Below are positions 12,574 to 24,812 of a stretch of DNA of 64,000 nt, piece by piece. How positions within the stretch are numbered: the stretch's first letter is position 1; each line of letters begins with the position of its first letter. Source of the DNA: Icerya purchasi. Taxonomy: Eukaryota; Arthropoda; Insecta; Hemiptera; Monophlebidae. The notes beneath the pieces are model-generated. The model was not told the DNA's origin and did not search any database. It worked only from the letters and a program-made list of their open reading frames with translations. The stretch lies in NCBI GenBank assembly GCA_039619475.1, contig CM077115.1:479644400-479708399 (forward strand). The letters run 5' to 3'. Position numbers and translations under genes: made by a program.

Positions 12574-15500
12574 CAGATGCTCTAGTACATTTCTAATCTT
12601 GAAAAAGAAAGAAATCTATCAGTACTTCGCTGGTGATTAACTTGGCTGAAGGAGCTCACAAATTTTACCTTGTCAGTAGAAATATGAGGAAGCACTATTT
12701 AAGCATGTAGAGAAAAATACTTAGTGCCTAAGGCGCTAATTGCTCTGTCCGCATAAATATATTGTATATGGATTTGATAATATGCTCGCTTTCCTTTTAC
12801 TACACACTCGGAGGACTCGTTCAATGTAAGCGAGTCACAAAGAGCGTACTGAAAAGCGTACACTTACAACAACAGTGTAAACAGCCAATCAGATCGAGCG
12901 TTCAACTAACCAAGCACTTCTCAAACTTGATAAAACGTCCAGCATGTTGTGCACTACGCTATATTTTTACTTTTTTGTTGATCATAGCAATACAACTGAA
13001 TTCAATCGGTATGGTATTTTCACATTATCACCGCAGTACTACTGTAAAAATTCTATCTACCGTCCGATTACACACAGATAATCATTAGTTTAAAAACCGA
13101 CCCTTTCCGTGCTCGAGAAAGTTTTTACATCGTGAAAATTTCCATTTTCAGTGATAACGATCATCACTGGCAGCGGTGATGAATTGTGCTCTAAAAGCTT
13201 TTATTTTACCTCGCGTAATCGACTTAGTCCTAATGGCATCGTCGCTTTAATGAACTTTTTTTTTTTTGGAAAGTTGAAAAAACCAAGCAACCATTTTCGA
13301 GGAATTTCATTTGTCGAAAGTGATGAATTTTCACAATTTTTTATCGAAAAGTGTGTTTGAGAGTAAACGATTTACAGCGGAATTTATTTGCGCACCTATG
13401 GTTGAATCTAATTGTACTGACACTAGTCGGTAGCCAAGTTGAAGATAATTCTCGAACGGGGTTGACGTAGGAACATTCGGATGCAGTATAATTAAGAGAA
13501 CTAAGATGGTTTTTTATTCTCGCTTCAGGGGGTACTCAACTCCGTTAACTTCGATATAACCTTGATAAATGTAAATTGAGGAGTATTTTTAATTTAAAAT
13601 AAATAGCGAACAGTTGTTAGAAAGTTGAAGGAGCGGAGAGTTAATAATTTGCCTAGACCGAACGGGGAAATATTTAATAAAATAAACAAAAAACAGGCTA
13701 CTTAGTAGATGCAATAAAAAAAAAAAAAAAAAAAAAAAAAACACAAGAAAAAGAATCAAATATTTATCTAGTAATTGGCTTGGCGAGAAGAGTTTTAAGA
13801 GTAACAGATGACGATCGGGGCTTCTATCTCTTATTTAGACAATTCGGAGAGCGGCTCGAGTTGGGCTGCCACCGGGTTCACGTAATAAAATTATATTTCT
13901 GTTAGCGACGGAACGTTTTTAACTTCTTCTCCATTTTCTTTCTCCCTTTTTTATTATTATCTTTCTTTCGAGTATTTCATAGAAAGAATTTACATTTCCT
14001 AAAAGGTGCATTTCTCTTTCTATTTCATTTAATATTAATAAACCAAATAAATCGACAAGGCAGTTTTTAAGTTAAAAATTAAAAAATGAATGTTTTCTCG
14101 TTCGATTAATTTTTCCTCCTCGCTGACGAACTGCACAAAAGTATGCTGAAAATATTAATTAATAATTAAATAAAATTACAATTCGGTTCAATTTAAACTC
14201 AGCCAATTTAGAGTTACTTTTCTCGATGTATCAGCAAAATATTATGTACATATATATATATATATTTATAAATATGTATATTAGAAAAACGTAATTGTAC
14301 GACTAATATTAGAAATATTTTCATATTTTTTCATCATTAATGTTATAATCAATGTTTGAAATTCGTAAATTCGTTTCGGATTGTAACTCAATATTTACAC
14401 TAGAACTTTTTTGTTTTTAGTTTCTATTTAAAAGATAAAGTTTGATGGAAACAGATCTCAATTGTGATTTAAATTTTCGTATTTAGTTAAAATAACTTTT
14501 CTACAAATTCATCCGTTTATTTTACTTTAGCTGCAATTTTTTAAGCTGTAATAAATAGTTTAATTTCCTTCCTTTTTCTTGTTTTTTTTTTAAAATCAAA
14601 TTCAGCTTTTATCGACTGACAACTCAAAATTTATCCGCCTTCCTTCCTTAACGTACTTCCAGCATATTGAATCTTTTCATTAGTGCATTTTTATCATTTT
14701 CTGAAACTTTTAAGTGTTCATAATTATTGCTGTACGGAACCAGCTTTTGTTAAACACACTCGCATTTCAGTAATATGTATTGTTTTCGTATCTTGTTCGC
14801 ACTGAACAATAATCATCGTAATTAGTCTTAAGATGAGAAATTTTATTACAATTTATATTAATTGCTGATGTCTTAAAATTTATTTTATTAAGTAGTCAGT
14901 CCCAAATTTAATTTTAAATTCGAGAAAACTATCGTCGTAAGATTTTATATAAATCAATCGTTTTTCTTTGTTTTTTTCTTGTTCCGAAAATTCATATTGA
15001 AGGAAATGGAATTACAATTTTCTATTCGGAAATTATATGAATATTTAAATTTAAACTAAAACAGATCGACATGTTTTTCGCGAACACAGTGGTCCCCCAT
15101 TGATTGTGTTCTCGAAAAATATCGGGAAAACTACCGTTTACGCCATTTAGTGTACTTATGGTCGTAATTGTTATAACAATAATTATACGACTACTCGCTT
15201 CAATTGCACCCAAGCACCATTGTTACTTGTTAAACTACCAAAAAACGCTATTCCGATATTCACACATTTTAATTATTTCGAATTATTAAAAATTAAAATT
15301 TTTCCTCGTACTCCATTCGCTTAACAAATTATAAATAATAATCAAACTATAACTAATACCTATTCTTTATTTTATTTTTATCTTTTATTATTTTATTTAT
15401 TTATTTTGTTCCGTTTCTTTCCCTTTCCCTTTTTTCACTTTTGTTTATTACTATTTCCGTACCCTCTTCTCTTATTTCATGCTTATTATTGTTCCTATAT

Positions 15501-17115
15501 TTCCCTCTTTTCTTTTAACATTCCCTTTATTTTCTTTTTTTTCACCCCAATTTTTTCCTCCTCTATTATTTCTTTAGGTATTTTATTTAACAACTGAGTG
15601 ATAACGTATTTTTTTTTTTTTTGTTCCCCTTACCGTTGTTTTAGTTAACGGCAGTTTGTACAAATAGTTTTCCCTCAGCATTCTGTTCTTCTTCTTTCCT
15701 CCAATTCTATTTCCTTCTCTGTCATTATGTATTCCCATATCTCTTTATGAATAAGTACATTCCTTTAAGCCTCAGTACGTCTTCTTTTTGTATTATTTCA
15801 CTTTCAGCTATCGTAATTTGTGATCTAACATTAATTTTAAGCATTTTATTTGCAGTTTACTTATTTTCCCCGCGTATGTTTTCCTAGCCGCCACCCCCCC
15901 CCCAGGCTTAAATTCCATATCTGATTCTCGATTCCACTAGCGCATGATACATTTACACTAGGTATTTCTTTTTTTCACAATTAGTGCGATCTCGAGGCTG
16001 GTCTGTGGGTATGTTATCAATCTTCCTTTTTGTGTTTCCTTTCACAGGCGCCCGTGGAGTTCCCCTCCACACCGTCTTCAATTTTTATTTAGATCGGAAT
16101 AAAATCGTGATTTTTTTATTTACTTTTTTATTACATATTTATATACTATAAAAGAGGAGATTTTATTAAATAATAACGTTTCTAGACTTTTCGTACAATA
16201 TGCCGGACGGTGGAACCAAAAGAACGGTAAAACTCTCTCTTCCGGTGATCGATATTCCCGACAGTATATCTCTGCTGCCTGTGCATTGTTCCGCCGACGG
16301 TAGTATTCGTGATTTGCGACCGTATCTTATCACACATACACGCACACACGAAAACATGTATCCGTATAAATTTCCGGGCGGTTAACCAGATCAGCAGATG
16401 CGCGTATATTAGACAGCGATTATCATTTAGACTAAAACAGCACGCATATTTAATGTTGGACAATGCCCTCAACTGGCGATCCCAAAAAAAAAAAAAAAAA
16501 AAAAAAACAAAAAACATTCATTTCCGATTCCGTCACAATACCAAAAGATAGCGCCACAAACCTCGATCCGTAACAATATTTACCAAAAATATTGCAATAT
16601 TTCATCTTAAAATAAAGCAATAATGCACTTATGAATGTAATTTACAATCTGTATAACTCATTATTTATCGCAAAAATTTTGAATTAAACAAATTTTTTGT
16701 TTCCATTCCCCTCTATTCGTTATCATCCTAATATTGTCTGGTGTTTTAATGAATTTATTAGTATTGTCTTTTTTGTTTTTTCAACTTTTGTTCCTTTTGT
16801 GGTTTTTTTATTTAGCCTTACCGGGTTTGATTTACAATAGAAGGCAATAAGAAAAAATTCCATTTGTATTTTCTCGTTTCAATGTAGTATTATTCTAGAA
16901 GTAAAATGTTTAGACAAACCAGGTGTTCTTACGTAAATATGCTTTCAGATTTTTCAACGTTAATAATGAAACCTCTGTCGTGAGCCTAACGTAAAAAAGT
17001 ATTTAAGTTCTTTTTTGGCAATTCCACTGCACAGCATCCCAATTTTTAGTTACGATGGCGAAATCATTGGCTAACAGGTATGCTTTTGAATTTCTAATGT
17101 GTTTGTATACAGTGA
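12570..17115. other. No recognised gene; poly(A) and poly(T) runs
   Basis: A long AT-rich stretch. Open frames such as 12762-13088 (+, 108 aa) and 16182-16517 (-, 111 aa) have no motif I recognise and no flanking splice pattern. Long A-runs at 13708-13741 and 16484-16507 could be tails of retroposed sequence, but nothing identifiable precedes them. A C-run lies at 15893-15903. A T-rich stretch at 15360-15560 gives a low-complexity Phe-rich open frame that I do not consider a gene. Confidence 0.5.
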
Positions 17116-17117
17116 TC

Positions 17118-17148
<31 letters not shown>

Positions 17149-17564
17149 CTCGGCCATTTTGGCCTCGCAAGGGGCTGTGCCCCTTGACCCCTCTTGCTTT
17201 CATTTCTGTCTCTTTCTCTTTTATACTTTGTATGAAATGATCAAAATTTACAACGTAATTCTTACTGGCATCAACACACACAAAAAATAACATAACCACA
17301 AAAATCCTATTCTAACATTTAACTTCCGTTATATAAAATTAAGACATTTTTTCGTTACATTTTTCGTTACATATTTCATTACATAGAATTGTGACATTTT
17401 TTAAATAACAATAACAAAAATCCTACAAAATATAACAAACGTTACATAAAATTGGGACATTTTTCGGGGACATTTTTCTGGGACATTTTTCTGGGACATT
17501 TAGCGTTACATAAAATTGGGACATTTTTTTTGGAATGAGGGGTAGCCTAAGAATTACGTTGTAA
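17116..17564 (-). mobile_element. Composite element family A, copy 1
   Basis: In plus-strand order: a (TA)n tract (17118-17144); a GC-rich block with two adjacent hairpins, GGCCATTTTGGCC and CAAGGGGCTGTGCCCCTTG (17155-17190); an AT/CT-rich spacer; then a TIR-bounded body at 17248-17564. The left end TTACAACGTAATTCTTA (17248-17264) is the exact reverse complement of the right end (17548-17564). The body is 317 bp and carries a reiterated unit of the type TTACATAAAATTGGGACATT. There is no coding capacity. I place it on the minus strand because there the (TA)n would be at the 3' end, which is an arbitrary choice. Related copies are at 39.2 and 55.9 kb. Confidence 0.85.
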
Positions 17565-18180
17565 TTGAAAACAATGTTGGCAATGTCAAACATTGTCGTC
17601 TATGAAAAAAACAAAAAATTGTATTTTAATTTTAGAATGTTGTATGTTCGTATAAATAAATTTCAAGATTATCTACAGAACTTGGCACCTATTTAGATCC
17701 CAATTCTTTTGTCGGCCATATCGACAACCACACGTATATTCGTAATATTGAACTTGGCTCCCATTTTTACATGTATGTTTTTGATGGGATATTATTACTT
17801 TTTGTAAAGAAATTATTATTATTATTCATTCAAATCTCAAATTCAAATCGTTTATTCTTCAAAATAGGCTTACAAAGTGAGCACTTTTTGAAAGTCAAGT
17901 TATCGAGTCCGTCTACCTCCTAACTCTAAAACTACCACCACTTCGAACCTGTATCAGCGTTTTTTAAAGCGACACACGAAACGAACAAAGTTAAACAACA
18001 ACAATAACGACATGTTGACGGGGTTAAAAGATCAGCGAGCCAGTTATGTTTATAATGCAGCGAAACTTGTCAATTCCCGGCGTTTCTTACATTTTATAAC
18101 TATAACTATAAATTTAACTGTGATATAAACTAAATTAAGTAATAAAGGAATTACGTAAAAAATTCGAAAATTTCACTGCT
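17565..18180. other. No recognised feature
   Basis: AT-rich sequence without open frames or repeats I can support. Confidence 0.5.
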
Positions 18181-18184
18181 TTTC

Positions 18185-18390
18185 TGATTTTTTCCCTTTG
18201 TATACATACACAACTACCCAGCTGGACGCCAAATTTCAACTTTCTAGGTCGTCACCTTGAAGTGGGTTAGGTTTTTGATCTACAATATGTCAGTCAGTGA
18301 TAAAAATGCCGATTTTTAGACACGTTAATATCTCAATAACCGGTTGAGTTGTATTTATGAAATTTGCAGTTCTAGTTAATCTAACGGGAG
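18185..18390. repeat. Possible fragment of a dispersed non-coding transposon
   Basis: Phrases such as GTCAGTCAGTGA and AATATCTCAATAACCGGTTG have the style of non-coding transposon segments that recur in insect genomes. This is from memory only. No second copy exists in this window, so the call is weak. Confidence 0.3.
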
Positions 18391-18391
18391 G

Positions 18392-18392
18392 G

Positions 18393-18428
<36 letters not shown>

Positions 18429-18710
18429 GGTACGCCAACGAAGAGCAACAGCCCAATTAGCCAAGGAATCTAAGTAATAGCTCAAAAGGAGAATAACATA
18501 TTAGATTTCAATCTGGTGCGAGATTGAATGAATAAAAGAAGCTAGAATAGGAACAACTGACAAGGAAGGAAATGAGAGAACATAAGACTCATTGTATGGA
18601 GTAGGAAGACGAAGATCCAAAAGCCGAGAATAAAAGAGAGAACGTTCTGAAGAGTATTCGAAGAAGACGTGATTGATAATTAATAAATAAACCAAATTTC
18701 ATGTGTTTAT
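18392..18710 (-). mobile_element. LINE-A 3' fragment with poly(A) end
   Basis: Read on the minus strand, the frame at 18695-18501 gives HVFFEYSSERSLFYSRLL and then LRLPTPYNESYVLSFPSL. This matches the post-RNase H C-terminus seen in the LINE-A copies at 21.5, 21.9, 28.3 and 43.9 kb. A short 3' UTR follows, ending in a long poly(A) (a T-run on the plus strand at 18399-18425). It is strongly 5'-truncated. The UTR differs from those of the other copies. Confidence 0.7.
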
Positions 18711-18930
18711 GTTTAATTAATTATTAAGTTAATAAGGAGTTAAAAGTGGTTTCAAATGGTTCGTGTAAATATACACACGGCTGCTGCGTCGACATCAGTT
18801 CCTTTTTCTCGGCTTGAACTTGGCTGGACTCGCTAGCGCGTGTCTAGATATGGGCGCCTATTAAAAAATAATTAAACACACTCTCACATAATAATAATCC
18901 ACACTGCTTACGCGGGACGCACATTTTATA

Positions 18931-18991
18931 AATATTTATAGATATTTATAGATATTTATAGATATTTATAGATATTTATAGTTATTTATAG
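18931..18991. repeat. 10-bp tandem repeat (GATATTTATA)n
   Basis: Six near-identical tandem copies of GATATTTATA, with small variations in the outer copies. Confidence 0.9.
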
Positions 18992-19446
18992 AAAATACGA
19001 TAAAATCTCTGTGTCATTTCATTTAGGTAAATTCGATATTAATACTGTTATCGCTATACCTGCTGATAAAGCTTTGCTCGGATCTATTCCTAGCTTACAA
19101 ATCAATCAATGCGTTATTAGGTTTTATAAACACTTTAAAACACTGGAATGATATGCACGTGAAAGCTACATTTTCGTATACATCGCACTACTATATTTTC
19201 CTATATCGAATTATTTTCGTATTCCATAAAATATTTAAAAGACAAAAATATTAAAATTATCATCGGTATTATTATGATGACCGGTACATTTTAAATATTT
19301 AAAATCGCCACCTAATTGTATTTATTTCATCGCGCAATAGAGGTGTATTTGCCTGCTTTTGCTTCTTAATGTTGTTTTTATTTAATTTTTAATAAACCCT
19401 AAATGTATAAGTTCGATCACTAAAATGAACACTGTTCGCCCCCATT

Positions 19447-19484
19447 TATATTTTGGAAAATTTAATAAAATTTTCCAAAATATA
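19447..19484. repeat. Perfect 17-bp stem-loop
   Basis: TATATTTTGGAAAATTT at 19447-19463 pairs exactly with 19468-19484 around a 4-base loop (AATA). There is no T-tract or gene end nearby to suggest a transcriptional role. It may be the core of a short palindromic element. Confidence 0.75.
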
Positions 19485-20834
19485 AAACCTTGACTAATTT
19501 CTGCTGCACAAAAAAACCTCTAGTCCGTAAATTTTATCGAAATTGTTAGCTGTCTTTCGGAACCAGTCACGTATATGTAAAGAATTGCTCATTTAATAAT
19601 ATATCTCTTCACCGAGCTTTGCATCTATTCTGAACTTCCGAATCAGTCAGTGTATTAAAGTGTTACTTTTTTCTTTTTACGAACATAATCATAATGTGAA
19701 AACTAAATTTCTGTTTCGTTTTTATTTTGAAGTATTCTCGCTAATTAATACCGAATTAAAAATTCGTAAGCTGGAAATATTATTACAAAAACTGTTATAA
19801 CTCTACGCATTTTGAATCGTAATTTTCTCGGCCACACCATTTGTTGCGTGAAACACCATCGATCATTATTCAGATGACGATATAAGCGACGCTACATCCG
19901 ACTAATACAAGTTTTAACGCGCTTTAAAACCCAGCAGGAAAACGAGCACCGAAACGTCACACCTAGTCTGACGGCCGTTACAATTTTACAAAAAAAAGCA
20001 ATTAAAGGTTGTGCGTCACAATTGTCGAATTTGGACAAGTCCTTTTTTTATGCTAGTTCCATATCAAACAATTTCAAATTATGCGGCACTTTAACTATTT
20101 TTAAATCTGACATTTCGAAGCAGAGTAGGTTTTTGGTTAGGTTTTTTTTATTTTTTTTTTTTGGTACTTTTGTATAGAATTATTTAATATTTGCACGAAT
20201 AATAATAATATGAAAACATCTCGGTTGAAACGTTTTATAATTCAACAAATATCATGCAATAACAAGGGGAAAAACAAAAAAAAAAACAAAAAACGGTGTG
20301 ATTATATCAGGATTGCAATTCAAATCTTGCCTCTACAACATTTTGAAAGACATTATCGTGAGTGAAGCATATTTCAAAAATACTTTGTACCTTTATTTTC
20401 AGTTCTCTACCCACTATGACAGATATATAAACATACCGCTTTTTGGGTGGTAAAAAAACACATTAAATAAGTACAGTATTAATTTTTTGAAAAATCCTTA
20501 AAAATACAAACGGCGAAAGCTATATATATATATATATATATATATGTTTTTTCATATATGCATTATGCATTATCCTCCTTTTTGTGCTGAAGTAAGCTCG
20601 ACGCTTAAAAACAATACAAGTACGCATGAGCCGGAAATATTATTAGAAATTATCATCCGTTATATAACGGAATACATACGGAGTATCTTATTTTACGGCT
20701 CTGAAAAAAAATGAGTGATAGCAAAAATCCTTAATGATGACTATCTCACGGACGCAAAAGAAAAGAAATTCAGAGATACTATAAATGATTGATGAAGAGA
20801 GGAAGTTGATAAAAATAATACAGCAAGGAAGAGG

Positions 20835-21020
20835 CCGACTTTATATACTGCGTCACAACACCCCCCTTCGTGACTACAATAATTGAGGGAAAATTACAAG
20901 GGAAAAGGAAGCAAGGAAGGGCTCGGATTACATGGATAGATCAAATAAAAATGAAAGCGCAGATAACCTGTATAGACAAATTAAAAACATGGCGCAAGAT
21001 GGGAAAAAATGGAAAAGGAT
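20835..21020 (+). pseudogene. LINE-B (RTE-like) C-terminal fragment
   Basis: The frame from 20870 reads TIIEGKLQGKRKQGRARITW and continues IDQIKMKAQITCIDKL. This is the basic Gly/Arg/Lys-rich tail typical of the C-terminus of insect RTE-like reverse transcriptases. The upstream catalytic domain is absent. It runs directly into LINE-A sequence at about 21030. Confidence 0.65.
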
Positions 21021-21024
21021 ATAA

Positions 21025-21690
21025 TGATTTAAACTACAATTCCCTCAGTTCGTTCTCTTACCTCCACTTTGTAGTCATCCCACTCTATACTTATTGATTT
21101 TTTACGGATCCCCAATCATTTCGGAATTGACGGTAATGTCGCTTCTGATTTTTTAGCTCGCCTTGATTCATTCCTCAACTATTTCCCTTCTTCAGACATC
21201 CTTTCCTTATCCACATATAATCACGCCAGACTTTGACCGGTCATTTATCCCTCCTTATTTTCTAATCGTCATTCGCGCTTTATTCAGCCGATTCCTCGTT
21301 CCCCGTATTGGTTCCATTCTATTCCTATCGTCTTCCTAATTCTTCTCCGGATCAATCATTCTCCCCTTCGCTCTTTTCGCTTTTATTGTTCTATTCGCGA
21401 TTGTGATCCCTCTCGTATATGTGATGCTGATCACATTTTCTTTTCGAATGTCCCACTTTTCTTAATGAACGCTCCCTTTTATACGGCCAGCTCTTGACAT
21501 TACGTCTTCCTACTCCCTATAGCGCTTCCTTTATTCTCTCCTTTCCTTTATTTTCTATGGTGCCTGCGCTGCTGTCCTTTGTTGCGTCCATTCCTGACCG
21601 CCTAACTATTTAGATTTATGGCTTAGCTTTTCACACAGTAAATTTAAAAAAATGAATTAAAAAAAAAAAAAACAAAAAAAAAAGGCTACA
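21025..21690 (+). mobile_element. LINE-A fragment: end of RNase H domain and C-terminus
   Basis: NHFGIDGNVASDFLARL at about 21110-21160 corresponds to the GHxGIxGNExAD active-site region of the RNase H domain in I/Jockey-type LINEs. CDADHIFFSNVPLF near 21428-21470 matches the downstream conserved segment, and the ending LLTLRLPTPYSASFILSFPL follows after frame changes. A (near-)stop at about 21610 is followed by an A-rich tail (21647-21682). Several frameshifts show it is dead. It is 5'-truncated and joined to a LINE-B tail. Confidence 0.75.
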
Positions 21691-21774
21691 ACGACAAGAG
21701 CAAGAGCTCTTAATACAGATTAAAATGTCTCGAATATCTGAATTTATGTAGTATTTAAAAACCCGTTGTGTAAA

Positions 21775-22012
21775 AAGCGTAAATATAAAAATTGGATGGC
21801 CTTTTTCCTGAGTGCTCTCGTCTATGCGCCGAACTCTTGCATCTTCCTACCCCTTTCAATGATTCCTTTATCCTTTCCTTCCCATCTCTAGCCGTTCTCC
21901 TTCTTTCCTTTATACTCTCTATCTCCGATCGCCTCAGAATCTGAGTAGGTGATCTAAGTCCATGTAGTTGGGTCAGTGTTGATACCGAGCCCATTACAAA
22001 AAAAGCATATAA
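21775..22012 (+). mobile_element. LINE-A 3' end, second copy in tandem
   Basis: Across frames the plus strand shows LPTPFNDSFILSFPSL and SDRLRI then a stop at about 21943, matching the LINE-A C-terminus. The 3' UTR GTAGGTGATCTAAGTCC to ACCGAGCCCATTA and an A-run follow. About 50 bp of this UTR recur in reverse orientation at 29832-29885. The antisense open frame (21755-21994 -) is a shadow of this copy. Confidence 0.75.
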
Positions 22013-22014
22013 AA

Positions 22015-24110
22015 ATGTATTTCATTAAAGCTATTATTTTACGCATTTATCTATTTTTTTAATTAACACCGGTAAATGGTATTATTTTTTACACTATGAT
22101 GTATAGAGACACATTTAGAGAGGCGAGTTATCACAACTTTTTTATATACAGAGTGGCCTGCTTTTTGAAAGTGCTCGTTTAATAATAAAGTTTTATTTGA
22201 CCACTCGATTTAACTAAACTAACAATTCGCGAATTTCATCGATGTCATCAAAGCCGTTTAAACCAATTAAAACACGTGATTATTATTCATATTGTAAAAT
22301 TATTTTTCTCATAAATATATTAACAATGAGTTAATAAATACAGTGAAAATTATTTTTGTTATTATTATCGTTATTATTATTATTTTAATATGAAGCAGTA
22401 ATGTAGAAAGTCTTTCTTTTTTTTTCCTTTTCATTTTGGGATAATGCGAGTAATTTGTAAAATATGTGGCGTAATTTTATCGGTCGAAATGTTATAATTC
22501 TGTGCTGAATTTATTAACCTGATTGAAACTGCGCAGATTACACTAACAAGGATTCAGCAAAGGCTTTAATGGAAAAGAGAGTTTTCAACGAAAAAGTTAA
22601 AGCACAAACTTCTAAACCTTCGAATCGGCCGAAAATGTTGAAAACAATAGAATTATAGTCGGACGACAACGGTGCTTAAAATCGCGCGAAGAAAAAGTAT
22701 AAAATCGATACAGGAACTTGTAAAATGAATGCCAGCGAGAATGCGATATACGAGTAAATTAGACTTTATTCTTTCGAACGTAGTTTCCGAAGCTAGCCGC
22801 TGTAGAATTCCTCCATTAACGGCCTTACCTGTCCGAACTTGAGTGTACGACCGACGTGACTGTGAGTTTTGAATTCCAGCATGGTCATTTTCGATGGGCA
22901 AATTGATTTTAAGCTATGCGAAACGTGACAAATTTCAAACTGGAAGTTACGAAAACTACATCGGTGACAAAAGCTGCGATAAATCAGCATCTGATTCAGC
23001 GTGTGACACACTATTTCGTTAATGCTCGTTAATGTTACCGATTCGTTGCCCGCGAGAGAATAAAAAGAGACAGACTAATTTCAATCGGTTAGCTCGCTGG
23101 TCAGAAAGGAAAAGTTAACTCTCGTTTAAAATGTCGCCTTTTTATCCTCGATCTCAAAAATATTCTGAACAGCCATTTGTTTTTTTTTCTCTTTTTAATT
23201 TTTCTCCGCCAATTTATATAATCTATATTCTCCGTGGTAATGCAAATTAATGGTAAAATCCTAAAAGGAACAGTCTACGTCTACACGATAAACCATGACT
23301 TATTGTGTGGGATCGCATTTTGCCCTTCCGAATCGAGATTAATTCGACTTTATCTAATATAATTTAAAATCGATCGGTTTACGCTGTACGGAGAGTCTTC
23401 TACAATACACCTCTGATTTACCTGTACTCAACTTGATTTATGAACGACGTCTAGACGGGTTAAAAATGCGTCTCCCAGTAAACGGAAATATTTAGACAGG
23501 ATCTCTGCTGAGACAGGGAAACATGAAAGGAAAGTTTAGTCCCGCGAAAAGATAGCTCGCATTAGGAATAAATGCTCTCAAGAGGAGAGATGATACCTTT
23601 ATATCTTTAGTACCGCACATCGGTGAGATTATGCTGTCCAAATGTACGAAATTTAATATTGAAAAGCGTGGAGAATCCGGTGATGCCCCGTCTTTTTTTG
23701 AAAAATCATCTTTTGATAATGGCCTTAATTGTGGATCATCCCTTACATATGAAACTTATATAAGCGCTCTATAGTAACAGTTTAGGCATTAACTGATTAA
23801 TACAGAATTAATAAAGCTGTTCGATGAGAATGGCAAGCATGAAATTCGTTTAGTTGTGAGTAGACTGCCAAGAACGTAATTCTCAAAACCTTCGATTTTC
23901 ATACAATACAGATCACATTAAGCATGCGAAAAGTCGAAAACCTGAAGAACATTAGAAGCGAATACACTGAAGACGGTTACCTGAAAAACAACAAACCGAG
24001 AACGCTTGGAGAAGAATAATTAATAAGAATAGTAGGGTAACTACAGGCGCTATACGATTTCCAATGAAAAACAGCTTACCATTTAAGGTTATATGATCAT
24101 CCACAAAAAA
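22015..24110. other. No recognised gene
   Basis: The part at 22500-23650 is somewhat less repetitive. Open frames at 22653-22901 and 22793-23011 (both -) overlap in different frames and have no recognisable motif. Short (ATT)n tracts lie near 22360-22390. Confidence 0.45.
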
Positions 24111-24129
24111 AAAAGGATCATCGTCTAAA

Positions 24130-24420
24130 ACATCAAGTACCTAGGACTAATTATGGATCGACGCCTTACATGGAAGCCGCGGCTCACGTAAGGAAACAAA
24201 CTTGTACAAAAATTCTCGCCTATTGCAAACTATTATTGACGCACAGTCTGTAATTGACGTGTGGTATACACTTGGTAGCGATAAATCCTATCTGCACGGA
24301 ATCGCAAGTCTATCGATCGTCAGGCAAAAGTAATAGAAAATCCAAGTCAGCGTTGCAGTCGAAAATAATCCGTAGTCTAAATGCCTCTCTAATATTAGCA
24401 CGCACCTACCATTACATGTA
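24130..24420 (+). pseudogene. Jockey-like LINE reverse transcriptase fragment (LINE-C)
   Basis: The frame from 24132 reads IKYLGLIMDRRLTWKPRLT, the conserved block downstream of the catalytic core in Jockey-clade reverse transcriptases. Shifted frames then give KQTCTKILAYCKLL and NRKSKSALQSKIIRSLNAS, which fit the following 'QRFQSKxLR' segment. Stops and frameshifts are frequent. No RT catalytic motif or 3' tail is present. Confidence 0.6.
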
Positions 24421-24812
24421 ACAATTTAAAAAAATTTATTAATTAATTGGCAATATTTTCCAGCAGGCAAGGGTCTCCAAATCTACGAAAAGCATCAAGA
24501 GAAGAAACATAAGTGCCGGGATAATTGATAGCAGATGGTACAAAAAAAACATCGAAGCTTTTGGAAGGAGACATTGTAGCTGTTATTAATATATAAATGA
24601 TATAATTACGTAATTATCGAAAGAAATAAATTTTTACATCAACAGCAATGATTTTTATATAGTCATGACGATTGCGCGAATTTTACATTCACACAGCTAC
24701 AGTTTTAAGGCATTATGTGCTATAGTTTTCAAATCTATTTTTCATACCGTTCAACGAGTATGTAAACTAAGAAAAAATATAAATACTAACATGAGATTTA
24801 GCACATATATTA

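Larger units (their letters stand above)
18720..20830. other. No recognised gene
   Basis: AT-rich. It contains a 10-bp tandem repeat (18931-18991), a perfect 17-bp hairpin (19447-19484) and a (TA)n tract (20521-20545). No convincing coding sequence. Confidence 0.5.

Noticed and set aside
12762..13088. 108-codon plus-strand open frame
   Set aside because: No recognisable motif, no splice signals, unremarkable composition; no support beyond length.
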